Positions 26,366-39,985 are shown, numbered from the stretch's first letter. The stretch: DNA of 64,000 nucleotides from Osedax fenrisi (GCA_964019155.1 CAXHSG010000218.1:1116001-1180000); one strand, 5' to 3'. Translations and numbers: made by a program. Notes: generated from the letters alone by a model not told the origin.

Positions 26366-29300
26366 GTAACTCTAGCTAACTTTAGCTAACTCTAGATAAC
26401 TATAGGTAACTCTAGGTAACTCTAGCTAACTCTAGTTAACTCTAGCTAACTCAAGCTAACTCTAGCTAAGTCTAGCTAACTTTAGCTAACTTTAGCTAAC
26501 TCTAGCTAACTCTAGATAACTCTAGCTAACTCTAGCTAACTCTAGCTAACTCTAGCTAACTCTAGCTATCTCTAGGTAACTCTAGGTAACTCTAGCTAAT
26601 TCTAGCTAACTCTAGCTAACTCTAGCTAACTCTAGATAACTCTAGGTAACTCTAGGTAACTCTAGCTAACTCTAGCTAACTCTAGCTAACTCTAGCTAAC
26701 TCTAGGTAACTCTAGCTAACTTTAGCTAACTCTAGGTAACTCTAGCTAATTCTAGGTAACTCTAGCTAACTCTAGCTAACTCTAGGTAACTCTAGGTAAC
26801 TCTAGATGACTCTAGGTAACTCTAGCTAACTCTAGCTAACTCTAGGTAACTATATGTAACTCTAGGTAACTCTAGCTAACTCTAGGTAACTCTAGCTAAC
26901 TCTAGCTAACTATAGGTAACTCTAGGTAACTCTAGGTAACTCTAGCTAACTCTAGCTAACTCTAGCTAACTCTAGGTAACTCTAGGTAACTCTAGCTAAC
27001 TCTAGCTAACTCTAGCTAACTCTAGCTAACTCTAGGTAACTCTAGCTAACTCTAGCTAACTCTAGCTAACTCTAGCTAACTTTAGCTAACTCTAGCTAAC
27101 TCTAGGTAACTTTAGCTAACTCTAGCTAACTCTAACTAACTCTAGCTAACTCTAGGTAACGCTAGGTAACTATAGCTAACTTTAGCTAACTCTAGGTAAC
27201 TATAGGTAACTCTATCTATCACTAGCTAACTCTAGCTAACTTTAGCTAACTCTAGGTAACTATAGGTAACTTTAACTAACTCTAGCTAACTCTAGCTAAC
27301 TCTAGCTAACTCTAGCTAACTCTAGCTAACTCTAGCTAACTCTAGGTAACTCTAGGTAACTCTAGCTAACTCTAGTTAACTCTAGCTAACTCTAGGTAAC
27401 TCTAGGTAACTCTAGGTAACTCTAGGTAACTCTAGCTAACTCTAGGTAACTCTAGCTAACTCTAGCTAACTCTAGGTAACTCTAGCTAACTCTAGCTAAC
27501 TCTAGCTAACTCTAGCTAACTCTAGCTAACTCTAGCTAACTCTAGCTAACTCTAGCTAACTCTAGCTAACTCTAGCTAACTCTAGGTAACTCTAGGTAAC
27601 TCTAGATGACTCTAGCTAACTCTAGCTAACTCTAGCTAACTCTAGGTAACTATATGTAACTCTAGGTAACTCTAGCTAACTCTAGGTAACTCTAGCTAAC
27701 TCTAGCTAACTATAGGTAACTCTAGGTAACTCTAGGTAACTCTAGCTAACTCTAGCTAACTCTAGCTAACTCTAGGTAACTCTAGGTAACTCTAGCTAAC
27801 TCTAGCTAACTCTAGCTAACTCTAGCTAACTCTAGGTAACTCTAGCTAACTCTAGCTAACTCTAGCTAACTCTAGCTAACTTTAGCTAACTCTAGCTAAC
27901 TCTAGGTAACTTTAGCTAACTCTAGCTAACTCTAACTAACTCTAGCTAACTCTAGGTAACGCTAGGTAACTATAGCTAACTTTAGCTAACTCTAGGTAAC
28001 TATAGGTAACTCTATCTATCACTAGCTAACTCTAGCTAACTTTAGCTAACTCTAGGTAACTATAGGTAACTTTAACTAACTCTAGCTAACTCTAGCTAAC
28101 TCTAGCTAACTCTAGCTAACTCTAGCTAACTCTAGCTAACTCTAGCTAACTCTAGCTAACGCTAGCTAACTCTAGCTAACTCTAGGTAACTCTAGGTAAC
28201 TCTAGCTAACTCTAGTTAACTCTAGCTAACTCTAGGTAACTCTAGGTAACTCTAGGTAACTCTAGGTAACTCTAGCTAACTCTAGGTAACTCTAGCTAAC
28301 TCTAGCTAACTCTAGGTAACTCTAGCTAACTCTAGCTAACTCTAGCTAACTCTAGCTAACTCTAGCTAACTCTAGCTAACTCTAGCTAACTCTAGCTAAC
28401 TCTAGCTAACTCTAGCTAACTCTAGGTAACTCTAGGTAACTCTAGGTAACTCTAGGTAACTCTAGGTAACTCTAGGTAACTCTAGGTAACTCTAGGTAAC
28501 TCTAGCTAACTCTAGCTAACTCTAGGTAACTCTAGCTAACTCTAGCTAACTCTAGCTAACTCTAGCTAACTATAGGTAACTCTAGCTAACTCTAGCTAAT
28601 TCTAGCTAACTCTAGCTAACTCTAGGTAACTCTAGGTAACTCTAGCTAACTTTAGCTAACTCTATCTAACTCTAGCTAACTCTAGGTAACACTAGGTAAC
28701 TCTAGCTAACTTTAGCTAACTCTAGGTAACTATAGGTAACTCTAGGTAACTCTAGCTAACTCTAGCTAACTCTAGGTAACTCTAGGTAACTCTAGGTAAC
28801 TCTAGCTAACTCTAGCTAACTTTAGCTAACTCTAGCTAACTCTAGCTAACTCTAGCTAACTTTAGCTAACTCTAACTAACTCTAGGTAACTCTAGCTAAC
28901 TTTAGCTTTCTCTATCTAACTCTAGCTAAATCTAGCTAACTCTAGCTAACTCTAGCTAACTCTAGCTAACTCTAGGTAACTCTAGGTAACTCTAGCTAAC
29001 TCTAGCTAACTCTAGCTAACTCTAGCTAACTCTAGGTAACTCTAGGTAACTTTAGCTAACTCTAGCTAACTTTAGCTAACTCTAGCTAACTCTAGGTAAC
29101 TCTAGGTAACTCTAGCTAACTCTAGCTAACTCTAGCTAACTTTAGCTAACTCTAGCTAACTCTAGCTAACTCTAGCTAACTTTAGCTAACTCTAACTAAC
29201 TCTAGGTAACTCTAGCTAACTTTAGCTTTCTCTATCTAACTCTAGCTAAATCTAGCTAACTCTAGCTAACTCTAGCTAACTCTAGCTAACTCTAGGTAAC

Positions 29301-29555
29301 TCTAGGTAACTCTAGCTAACTCTAGCTAACTCTAGCTAACTCTAGCTAACTCTAGGTAACTCTAGGTAACTTTAGCTAACTCTAGCTAACTTTAGCTAAC
29401 TCTAGCTAACTCTAGGTAACTCTAGCTAACTCTAGGTAACTCTAGCTAACTCTAGGTAACTCTAGCTAACTCTAGCTAACTCTAGCTAACTCTAGCTAAC
29501 TCTAGGTAACTCTAGCTAATTCTAGGTAACTCTAGCTAACTCTAGCTAACTCTAG
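26366..29555 (+). repeat. 3190-bp tandem duplication, copy 2
   Basis: Directly follows copy 1 at exactly 319 units. The apparent identity means a very recent exchange, or an assembly duplication. Long reads spanning 23-30 kb, or read depth, would separate the two. Confidence 0.92.
28796..29425 (+). repeat. 320-bp tandem doublet, copy 3 of 5
   Basis: Copy of the doublet at 25606 carried by the 3190-bp duplication; ctttctctat at 28906 and 29226. Confidence 0.9.
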
Positions 29556-29565
29556 GTAACTCTAG

Positions 29566-31565
29566 CTAACTCTAGCTAACTATAGCTAACTCTAGCTAAC
29601 TCTAGCTAACTCTAGCTATCTCTAGGTAACTCTAGGTAACTCTAGCTAACTCTAGCTAACTCTAGCTAACTCTAGCTAACTCTAGCTATCTCTAGGTAAC
29701 TCTAGGTAACTCTAGCTAACTCTAGCTAACTCTAGCTAACTCTAGGTAACTCTAGGTAACTCTAGCTAACTCTAGCTAACTCTAGCTAACTCTAGCTAAC
29801 TCTAGGTAACTCTAGGTAACTCTAGCTAACTCTAGCTAACTTTAGCTAACTCTAGCTAACTCTAGGTAACTCTAGCTAACTCTAGGTAACTCTAGCTAAC
29901 TCTAGCTAACTCTAGGTAACTCTAGCTAACTCTAGCTAACTCTAGCTAACTCTAGCTAACTCTAGCTAATTCTAGCTAACTCTAGCTAACTCTAGCTAAC
30001 TCTAGGTAACTCTAGCTAACTCTAGCTAACTCTAGCTAACTCTAGGTAACTCTAGGTAACTCTAGGTAACTCTAGGTAACTCTAGCTAACTCTAGCTAAC
30101 TCTAGGTAACTCTAGCTAACTCTAGCTAACTCTAGCTAACTCTAGCTAACTATAGGTAACTATAGCTAACTCTAGCTAACTCTAGCTAACTCTAGCTAAC
30201 TCTAGCTAACTCTAGCTAACTCTAGCTAACTCTAGCTAACTTTAGCTAACTCTAGGTAACTCTAGCTAACTCTAGCTAACTCTAGGTAACTCTAGCTAAC
30301 TCTAGCTAACTCTAGCTAACTCTAGCTAACTATAGGTAACTCTAGCTAACTCTAGCTAACTCTAGCTAACTCTAGCTAACTCAAGCTAACTCTAGCCAAC
30401 TCTAGCTAACTCTAGCTAACTCTAGCTAACTCTAGCTAACTTTAGCTAACTCTAGCTAACTCTAGCTAACTCTAGCTAACTTTAGCTAACTCTAGCTAAC
30501 TCTAGGTAACTTTAGCTAACTCTAGCTAACTCTAACTAACTCTAGCTAACTCTAGGTAACTCTAAGTAACTCTAGCTAACTTTAGCTAACTCTAGCTAAC
30601 TCTAGGTAATTCTAGGTAACTCTAGGTAACTCTAGCTAACTTTAGCTAACTCTAGATAACTATAGGTAACTCTAGGTAACTCTAGCTAACTCTAGTTAAC
30701 TCTAGCTAACTCAAGCTAACTCTAGCTAAGTCTAGCTAACTTTAGCTAACTTTAGCTAACTCTAGCTAACTCTAGATAACTCTAGCTAACTCTAGCTAAC
30801 TCTAGCTAACTCTAGCTAACTCTAGGTAACTCTAGCTAACTTTAGCTAACTCTAGCTAACTCTAGGTAACTCTAGCTAACTCTAGCTAACTCTAGCTAAC
30901 TCTAGGTAACTCTAGCTAACTTTAGCTAACTCTAGCTAACTCTAGGTAACTCTAGCTGACTTTATCTAACTCTAGCCAACTCTAGGTAACTCTAGCTAAC
31001 TTTAGCTAACTCTATCTAACTCTAGCTAACACTAGCTAACTCTAGCTAACTCTAGCTAACTCTAGCTAACTCTAGATAACTCTAGCTAATTCTAGCTAAC
31101 TCTAGCTAACTCTAGCTAACTCTAGATAACTCTAGGTAACTCTAGGTAACTCTAGGTAACTCTAGCTAATTCTAGCTAACTCTAGGTAACTCTAGCTAAC
31201 TCTAGCTAACTCTAGGTAACTTTAGGTAACTCTAGCTAACTCTAGGTAACTCTAGGTAACTCTAGCTAACTCTAGCTAACTCTAGCTAACTCTAGCTAAC
31301 TCTAGCTAATTCTAGGTAACTCTAGGTAACTCTAGGTAACTCTAGCTAACTCTAGCTAACTCTAGCTAACTCTAGTTAACTCTAGGTAACTCTAGCTAAC
31401 TTTAGCTAGCTCTAGCTAACTCTAGGTAACTCTAGGTAACTCTAGCTAACTCTAGCTAACTCTAGCTAACTCTAGGTAACTCTAGGTAACTCTAGCTAAC
31501 TCTAGGTAACTCTAGGTAACTCTAGCTAACTCTAGCTAACTCTAGCTAACTCTAGCTAACTCTAG
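29566..31565 (+). repeat. Copy of 14576-16645, 70 bp shorter
   Basis: Recognised by the same marker order as 14576-16645. A private ctaactatag sits at 29576. The same stretch occurs a third time within 31956-36595. Confidence 0.86.
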
Positions 31566-32595
31566 CTATCTCTAGGTAACTCTAGGTAACTCTAGCTAAC
31601 TCTAGCTAACTCTAGCTAACTCTAGGTAACTCTAGGTAACTCTAGCTAACTCTAGGTAACTCTAGCTAACTCTAGGTAACTCTAGCTAACTCTAGCTAAC
31701 TCTAGCTAACTCTAGCTAACTCTAGGTAACTCTAGCTAATTCTAGGTAACTCTAGCTAACTCTAGGTAACTCTAGGTAACTCTAGCTAACTCTAGCTAAC
31801 TCTAGCTAACTCTAGCTAACTCTAGGTAACTCTATGTAACTCTAGGTAACTCTAGCTAACTCTAGGTAACTCTAGCTAACTCTAGCTAACAATAGGTAAC
31901 TCTAGGTAACTCTAGGTAACTCTAGCTAACTCTAGCTAACTCTAGCTAACTCTAGGTAACTCTAGGTAACTCTAGCTAACTCTAGCTAACTCTAGCTAAC
32001 TCTAGGTAACTCTAGGTAACTCTAGCTAACTCTAGCTAACTCTAGCTAACTCTAGCTAACTCTAGGTAACTCTAGCTAACTCTAGCTAACTCTAGCTAAC
32101 TCTAGCTAACTTTAGCTAACTCTAGCTAACTCTAGGTAACTTTAGCTAACTCTAGCTAACTCTAACTAACTCTAGCTAACTCTAGGTAACGCTAGGTAAC
32201 TATAGCTAACTTTAGCTAACTCTAGGTAACTATAGGTAACTCTATCTATCACTAGCTAACTCTAGCTAACTTTAGCTAACTCTAGGTAACTATAGGTAAC
32301 TTTAACTAACTCTAGCTAACTCTAGCTAACTCTAGCTAACTCTAGCTAACTCTAGCTAACTCTAGCTAACTCTAGGTAACTCTAGGTAACTCTAGCTAAC
32401 TCTAGTTAACTCTAGCTAACTCTAGGTAACTCTAGGTAACTCTAGGTAACTCTAGGTAACTCTAGCTAACTCTAGGTAACTCTAGCTAACTCTAGCTAAC
32501 TCTAGGTAACTCTAGCTAACTCTAGCTAACTCTAGCTAACTCTAGCTAACTCTAGCTAACTCTAGCTAACTCTAGCTAACTCTAGCTAACTCTAG

Positions 32596-34590
32596 CTAAC
32601 TCTAGCTAACTCTAGGTAACTCTAGGTAACTCTAGATGACTCTAGCTAACTCTAGCTAACTCTAGCTAACTCTAGGTAACTATATGTAACTCTAGGTAAC
32701 TCTAGCTAACTCTAGGTAACTCTAGCTAACTCTAGCTAACTATAGGTAACTCTAGGTAACTCTAGGTAACTCTAGCTAACTCTAGCTAACTCTAGCTAAC
32801 TCTAGGTAACTCTAGGTAACTCTAGCTAACTCTAGCTAACTCTAGCTAACTCTAGCTAACTCTAGGTAACTCTAGCTAACTCTAGCTAACTCTAGCTAAC
32901 TCTAGCTAACTTTAGCTAACTCTAGCTAACTCTAGGTAACTTTAGCTAACTCTAGCTAACTCTAACTAACTCTAGCTAACTCTAGGTAACGCTAGGTAAC
33001 TATAGCTAACTTTAGCTAACTCTAGGTAACTATAGGTAACTCTATCTATCACTAGCTAACTCTAGCTAACTTTAGCTAACTCTAGGTAACTATAGGTAAC
33101 TTTAACTAACTCTAGCTAACTCTAGCTAACTCTAGCTAACTCTAGCTAACTCTAGCTAACTCTAGCTAACTCTAGCTAACTCTAGCTAACTCTAGCTAAC
33201 TCTAGCTAACTCTAGGTAACTCTAGGTAACTCTAGCTAACTCTAGTTAACTCTAGCTAACTCTAGGTAACTCTAGGTAACTCTAGGTAACTCTAGGTAAC
33301 TCTAGCTAACTCTAGGTAACTCTAGCTAACTCTAGCTAACTCTAGGTAACTCTAGCTAACTCTAGCTAACTCTAGCTAACTCTAGCTAACTCTAGCTAAC
33401 TCTAGCTAACTCTAGCTAACTCTAGCTAACTCTAGCTAACTCTAGCTAACTCTAGGTAACTCTAGGTAACTCTAGGTAACTCTAGGTAACTCTAGGTAAC
33501 TCTAGGTAACTCTAGGTAACTCTAGGTAACTCTAGCTAACTCTAGCTAACTCTAGGTAACTCTAGCTAACTCTAGCTAACTCTAGCTAACTCTAGCTAAC
33601 TATAGGTAACTCTAGCTAACTCTAGCTAATTCTAGCTAACTCTAGCTAACTCTAGGTAACTCTAGGTAACTCTAGCTAACTTTAGCTAACTCTATCTAAC
33701 TCTAGCTAACTCTAGGTAACACTAGGTAACTCTAGCTAACTTTAGCTAACTCTAGGTAACTATAGGTAACTCTAGGTAACTCTAGCTAACTCTAGCTAAC
33801 TCTAGGTAACTCTAGGTAACTCTAGGTAACTCTAGCTAACTCTAGCTAACTTTAGCTAACTCTAGCTAACTCTAGCTAACTCTAGCTAACTTTAGCTAAC
33901 TCTAACTAACTCTAGGTAACTCTAGCTAACTTTAGCTTTCTCTATCTAACTCTAGCTAAATCTAGCTAACTCTAGCTAACTCTAGCTAACTCTAGCTAAC
34001 TCTAGGTAACTCTAGGTAACTCTAGCTAACTCTAGCTAACTCTAGCTAACTCTAGCTAACTCTAGGTAACTCTAGGTAACTTTAGCTAACTCTAGCTAAC
34101 TTTAGCTAACTCTAGCTAACTCTAGGTAACTCTAGGTAACTCTAGCTAACTCTAGCTAACTCTAGCTAACTTTAGCTAACTCTAGCTAACTCTAGCTAAC
34201 TCTAGCTAACTTTAGCTAACTCTAACTAACTCTAGGTAACTCTAGCTAACTTTAGCTTTCTCTATCTAACTCTAGCTAAATCTAGCTAACTCTAGCTAAC
34301 TCTAGCTAACTCTAGCTAACTCTAGGTAACTCTAGCTAACTCTAGCTAACTCTAGCTAACTCTAGCTAACTCTAGCTAACTCTAGGTAACTCTAGGTAAC
34401 TTTAGCTAACTCTAGCTAACTTTAGCTAACTCTAGCTAACTCTAGGTAACTCTAGCTAACTCTAGGTAACTCTAGCTAACTCTAGGTAACTCTAGCTAAC
34501 TCTAGCTAACTCTAGCTAACTCTAGCTAACTCTAGGTAACTCTAGCTAATTCTAGGTAACTCTAGCTAACTCTAGCTAACTCTAGGTAAC
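32596..34590 (+). repeat. 2-kb segment shared with 42106-44100
   Basis: Constant offset 9510: atgactctag 32636/42146, gtaacgctag 32986/42496, the eight-unit gtaac run 33456/42966, and ctttctctat 33936/43446 and 34256/43766. One difference seen: ctaac at 34336 versus gtaac at 43846. Confidence 0.9.
33826..34455 (+). repeat. 320-bp tandem doublet, copy 4 of 5
   Basis: ctttctctat at 33936 and 34256. The second block has a private ctaac in place of gtaac at 34336. Confidence 0.9.
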
Positions 34591-36275
34591 TCTAGCTAAC
34601 TCTAGCTAACTCTAGCTAACTCTAGCTAACTCTAGCTAACTCTAGCTATCTCTAGGTAACTCTAGGTAACTCTAGCTAACTCTAGCTAACTCTAGCTAAC
34701 TCTAGCTAACTCTAGCTATCTCTAGGTAACTCTAGGTAACTCTAGCTAACTCTAGCTAACTCTAGCTAACTCTAGGTAACTCTAGGTAACTCTAGCTAAC
34801 TCTAGCTAACTCTAGCTAACTCTAGCTAACTCTAGGTAACTCTAGGTAACTCTAGCTAACTCTAGCTAACTTTAGCTAACTCTAGCTAACTCTAGGTAAC
34901 TCTAGCTAACTCTAGGTAACTCTAGCTAACTCTAGCTAACTCTAGGTAACTCTAGCTAACTCTAGCTAACTCTAGCTAACTCTAGCTAACTCTAGCTAAT
35001 TCTAGCTAACTCTAGCTAACTCTAGCTAACTCTAGGTAACTCTAGCTAACTCTAGCTAACTCTAGCTAACTCTAGGTAACTCTAGGTAACTCTAGGTAAC
35101 TCTAGGTAACTCTAGCTAACTCTAGCTAACTCTAGGTAACTCTAGCTAACTCTAGCTAACTCTAGCTAACTCTAGCTAACTATAGGTAACTATAGCTAAC
35201 TCTAGCTAACTCTAGCTAACTCTAGCTAACTCTAGCTAACTCTAGCTAACTCTAGCTAACTCTAGCTAACTTTAGCTAACTCTAGGTAACTCTAGCTAAC
35301 TCTAGCTAACTCTAGGTAACTCTAGCTAACTCTAGCTAACTCTAGCTAACTCTAGCTAACTATAGGTAACTCTAGCTAACTCTAGCTAACTCTAGCTAAC
35401 TCTAGCTAACTCAAGCTAACTCTAGCCAACTCTAGCTAACTCTAGCTAACTCTAGCTAACTCTAGCTAACTTTAGCTAACTCTAGCTAACTCTAGCTAAC
35501 TCTAGCTAACTTTAGCTAACTCTAGCTAACTCTAGGTAACTTTAGCTAACTCTAGCTAACTCTAACTAACTCTAGCTAACTCTAGGTAACTCTAAGTAAC
35601 TCTAGCTAACTTTAGCTAACTCTAGCTAACTCTAGGTAATTCTAGGTAACTCTAGGTAACTCTAGCTAACTTTAGCTAACTCTAGATAACTATAGGTAAC
35701 TCTAGGTAACTCTAGCTAACTCTAGTTAACTCTAGCTAACTCAAGCTAACTCTAGCTAAGTCTAGCTAACTTTAGCTAACTTTAGCTAACTCTAGCTAAC
35801 TCTAGATAACTCTAGCTAACTCTAGCTAACTCTAGCTAACTCTAGCTAACTCTAGGTAACTCTAGCTAACTTTAGCTAACTCTAGCTAACTCTAGGTAAC
35901 TCTAGCTAACTCTAGCTAACTCTAGCTAACTCTAGGTAACTCTAGCTAACTTTAGCTAACTCTAGCTAACTCTAGGTAACTCTAGCTGACTTTATCTAAC
36001 TCTAGCCAACTCTAGGTAACTCTAGCTAACTTTAGCTAACTCTATCTAACTCTAGCTAACACTAGCTAACTCTAGCTAACTCTAGCTAACTCTAGCTAAC
36101 TCTAGATAACTCTAGCTAATTCTAGCTAACTCTAGCTAACTCTAGCTAACTCTAGATAACTCTAGGTAACTCTAGGTAACTCTAGGTAACTCTAGCTAAT
36201 TCTAGCTAACTCTAGGTAACTCTAGCTAACTCTAGCTAACTCTAGGTAACTTTAGGTAACTCTAGCTAACTCTAG

Positions 36276-37255
36276 GTAACTCTAGGTAACTCTAGCTAAC
36301 TCTAGCTAACTCTAGCTAACTCTAGCTAACTCTAGCTAATTCTAGGTAACTCTAGGTAACTCTAGGTAACTCTAGCTAACTCTAGCTAACTCTAGCTAAC
36401 TCTAGTTAACTCTAGGTAACTCTAGCTAACTTTAGCTAGCTCTAGCTAACTCTAGGTAACTCTAGGTAACTCTAGCTAACTCTAGCTAACTCTAGCTAAC
36501 TCTAGGTAACTCTAGGTAACTCTAGCTAACTCTAGGTAACTCTAGGTAACTCTAGCTAACTCTAGCTAACTCTAGCTAACTCTAGCTAACTCTAGCTAAT
36601 TCTAGGTAACTCTAGGTAACTCTAGCTAACTCTAGCTAACTCTAGCTAACTCTAGCTAACTCTAGGTAACTCTAGCTAAATTTAGCTAACTCTAGCTAAC
36701 TTTAGGTAACTCTAGCTAACTCTAGCTATCTCTAGGTAACTATAGGTAACTTTAGCTAACTCTAGCTAACTCTAGCTAACTCTAGCTAACTCTAGCTAAC
36801 TCTAGCTAACTCTAGCTAACTCTAGCTAACTCTAGCTAACTCTAGCTATCTCTAGGTAACTCTAGGTAACTCTAGCTAACTCTAGCTAACTCTAGCTAAC
36901 TCTAGCTAACTCTAGCTATCTCTAGGTAACTCTAGGTAACTCTAGCTAACTCTAGCTAACTCTAGCTAACTCTAGGTAACTCTAGGTAACTCTAGCTAAC
37001 TCTAGGTAACTCTAGCTAACTCTAGGTAACTCTAGCTAACTCTAGCTAACTCTAGCTAACTCTAGCTAACTCTAGGTAACTCTAGCTAATTCTAGGTAAC
37101 TCTAGCTAACTCTAGGTAACTCTAGGTAACTCTAGCTAACTCTAGCTAACTCTAGCTAACTCTAGCTAACTCTAGGTAACTCTATGTAACTCTAGGTAAC
37201 TCTAGCTAACTCTAGGTAACTCTAGCTAACTCTAGCTAACAATAGGTAACTCTAG
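36276..37255 (+). repeat. 980-bp tandem duplication, copy 1
   Basis: Repeats directly at 37256-38235 with no difference seen. Paired markers: ctaattctag 36336/37316 and 36596/37576, ctagctctag 36436/37416, ctaaatttag 36676/37656, and ctaacaatag at 37236/38216. Confidence 0.92.
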
Positions 37256-38235
37256 GTAACTCTAGGTAACTCTAGCTAACTCTAGCTAACTCTAGCTAAC
37301 TCTAGCTAACTCTAGCTAATTCTAGGTAACTCTAGGTAACTCTAGGTAACTCTAGCTAACTCTAGCTAACTCTAGCTAACTCTAGTTAACTCTAGGTAAC
37401 TCTAGCTAACTTTAGCTAGCTCTAGCTAACTCTAGGTAACTCTAGGTAACTCTAGCTAACTCTAGCTAACTCTAGCTAACTCTAGGTAACTCTAGGTAAC
37501 TCTAGCTAACTCTAGGTAACTCTAGGTAACTCTAGCTAACTCTAGCTAACTCTAGCTAACTCTAGCTAACTCTAGCTAATTCTAGGTAACTCTAGGTAAC
37601 TCTAGCTAACTCTAGCTAACTCTAGCTAACTCTAGCTAACTCTAGGTAACTCTAGCTAAATTTAGCTAACTCTAGCTAACTTTAGGTAACTCTAGCTAAC
37701 TCTAGCTATCTCTAGGTAACTATAGGTAACTTTAGCTAACTCTAGCTAACTCTAGCTAACTCTAGCTAACTCTAGCTAACTCTAGCTAACTCTAGCTAAC
37801 TCTAGCTAACTCTAGCTAACTCTAGCTATCTCTAGGTAACTCTAGGTAACTCTAGCTAACTCTAGCTAACTCTAGCTAACTCTAGCTAACTCTAGCTATC
37901 TCTAGGTAACTCTAGGTAACTCTAGCTAACTCTAGCTAACTCTAGCTAACTCTAGGTAACTCTAGGTAACTCTAGCTAACTCTAGGTAACTCTAGCTAAC
38001 TCTAGGTAACTCTAGCTAACTCTAGCTAACTCTAGCTAACTCTAGCTAACTCTAGGTAACTCTAGCTAATTCTAGGTAACTCTAGCTAACTCTAGGTAAC
38101 TCTAGGTAACTCTAGCTAACTCTAGCTAACTCTAGCTAACTCTAGCTAACTCTAGGTAACTCTATGTAACTCTAGGTAACTCTAGCTAACTCTAGGTAAC
38201 TCTAGCTAACTCTAGCTAACAATAGGTAACTCTAG
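37256..38235 (+). repeat. 980-bp tandem duplication, copy 2
   Basis: Exact 98-unit continuation of copy 1; the match continues about 40 bp past the period. Confidence 0.92.
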
Positions 38236-38725
38236 GTAACTCTAGGTAACTCTAGCTAACTCTAGCTAACTCTAGCTAACTCTAGGTAACTCTAGGTAAC
38301 TCTAGCTAACTCTAGCTAACTCTAGCTAACTCTAGCTAACTCTAGGTAACTATAGGTAACTCTAGCTAACTTTAGCTAACTTTAGCTAACTCTAGCTAAC
38401 TCTAGGTAACTCTAGGTAACTCTAGGTAACTCTAGCTAACTTTAGCTAACTCTAGGTAACTATAGGTAACTCTAGGTAACTCTAGCTAACTCTAGTTAAC
38501 TCTAGCTAACTCAAGCTAACTCTAGCTAACTCTAGCTAACTCTAGCTAACTCTAGCTAACTCTAGCTAACTTTAGCTAACTCTAGCTAACTCTAGGTAAC
38601 TTTAGCTAACTCTAGCTAACTCTAACTAACTCTAGCTAACTCTAGGTAACTCTAAGTAACTCTAGCTAACTTTAGCTAACTCTAGCTAACTCTAGGTAAC
38701 TCTAGGTAACTCTAGGTAACTCTAG

Positions 38726-39985
38726 CTAACTCTATCTAACTCTAGCTAACACTAGCTAACTCTAGCTAACTCTAGCTAACTCTAGCTAACTCTAGATAAC
38801 TCTAGCTAATTCTAGCTAACTCTAGCTAACTCTAGCTAACTCTAGATAACTCTAGGTAACTCTAGGTAACTCTAGGTAACTCTAGCTAATTCTAGCTAAC
38901 TCTAGGTAACTCTAGCTAACTCTAGCTAACTCTAGGTAACTTTAGGTAACTCTAGCTAACTCTAGGTAACTCTAGGTAACTCTAGCTAACTCTAGCTAAC
39001 TCTAGCTAACTCTAGCTAACTCTAGCTAATTCTAGGTAACTCTAGGTAACTCTAGGTAACTCTAGCTAACTCTAGCTAACTCTAGCTAACTCTAGTTAAC
39101 TCTAGGTAACTCTAGCTAACTTTAGCTAGCTCTAGCTAACTCTAGGTAACTCTAGGTAACTCTAGCTAACTCTAGCTAACTCTAGCTAACTCTAGGTAAC
39201 TCTAGGTAACTCTAGCTAACTCTAGGTAACTCTAGGTAACTCTAGCTAACTCTAGCTAACTCTAGCTAACTCTAGCTAACTCTAGCTAATTCTAGGTAAC
39301 TCTAGGTAACTCTAGCTAACTCTAGCTAACTCTAGCTAACTCTAGCTAACTCTAGGTAACTCTAGCTAAATTTAGCTAACTCTAGCTAACTTTAGGTAAC
39401 TCTAGCTAACTCTAGCTATCTCTAGGTAACTATAGGTAACTTTAGCTAACTCTAGCTAACTCTAGCTAACTCTAGCTAACTCTAGCTAACTCTAGCTAAC
39501 TCTAGCTAACTCTAGCTAACTCTAGCTAACTCTAGCTATCTCTAGGTAACTCTAGGTAACTCTAGCTAACTCTAGCTAACTCTAGCTAACTCTAGCTAAC
39601 TCTAGCTATCTCTAGGTAACTCTAGGTAACTCTAGCTAACTCTAGCTAACTCTAGCTAACTCTAGGTAACTCTAGGTAACTCTAGCTAACTCTAGGTAAC
39701 TCTAGCTAACTCTAGGTAACTCTAGCTAACTCTAGCTAACTCTAGCTAACTCTAGCTAACTCTAGGTAACTCTAGCTAATTCTAGGTAACTCTAGCTAAC
39801 TCTAGGTAACTCTAGGTAACTCTAGCTAACTCTAGCTAACTCTAGCTAACTCTAGCTAACTCTAGGTAACTCTATGTAACTCTAGGTAACTCTAGCTAAC
39901 TCTAGGTAACTCTAGCTAACTCTAGCTAACAATAGGTAACTCTAGGTAACTCTAGGTAACTCTAGCTAACTCTAGCTAACTCTAG
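38726..39985 (+). repeat. Third copy of the 980-bp region with left flank
   Basis: Matches 36036-37290 at offset 2690 (ctaacactag, ataactctag, ctaattctag, ctagctctag at 39126, ctaaatttag at 39366, ctaacaatag at 39926). After that the sequence follows 38276-38645 at offset 1710 up to about 40355. Confidence 0.85.

Larger units (their letters stand above)
26926..31565 (+). repeat. 4.64-kb segment repeated 5030 bp downstream, left copy
   Basis: Matches 31956-36595 at constant offset 5030. Shared: CpG cassettes, atgactctag, an eight-unit gtaac run, the 320-bp doublet, ctaagtctag, ctgactttat and ctagctctag. Only three differences were found: ctaacgctag at 28156 versus ctaactctag at 33186; gtaac at 29306 versus ctaac at 34336; ctaactatag at 29576 versus ctaactctag at 34606. 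Confidence 0.92.
31956..36595 (+). repeat. 4.64-kb segment repeated 5030 bp downstream, right copy
   Basis: Second copy of 26926-31565. It ends where ctaattctag (36596) replaces ctatctctag (31566). Beyond 31566 the left copy instead matches sequence from about 36916, so the left context lacks 320 bp relative to the right. Confidence 0.92.

Noticed and set aside
23176..38235. Calling the exact long duplications assembly errors
   Set aside because: They are suspicious because copies look identical, but three of the pairs carry private variants and the boundaries are nested consistently. The sequence alone cannot decide, so they are reported as repeats with a read-based check.
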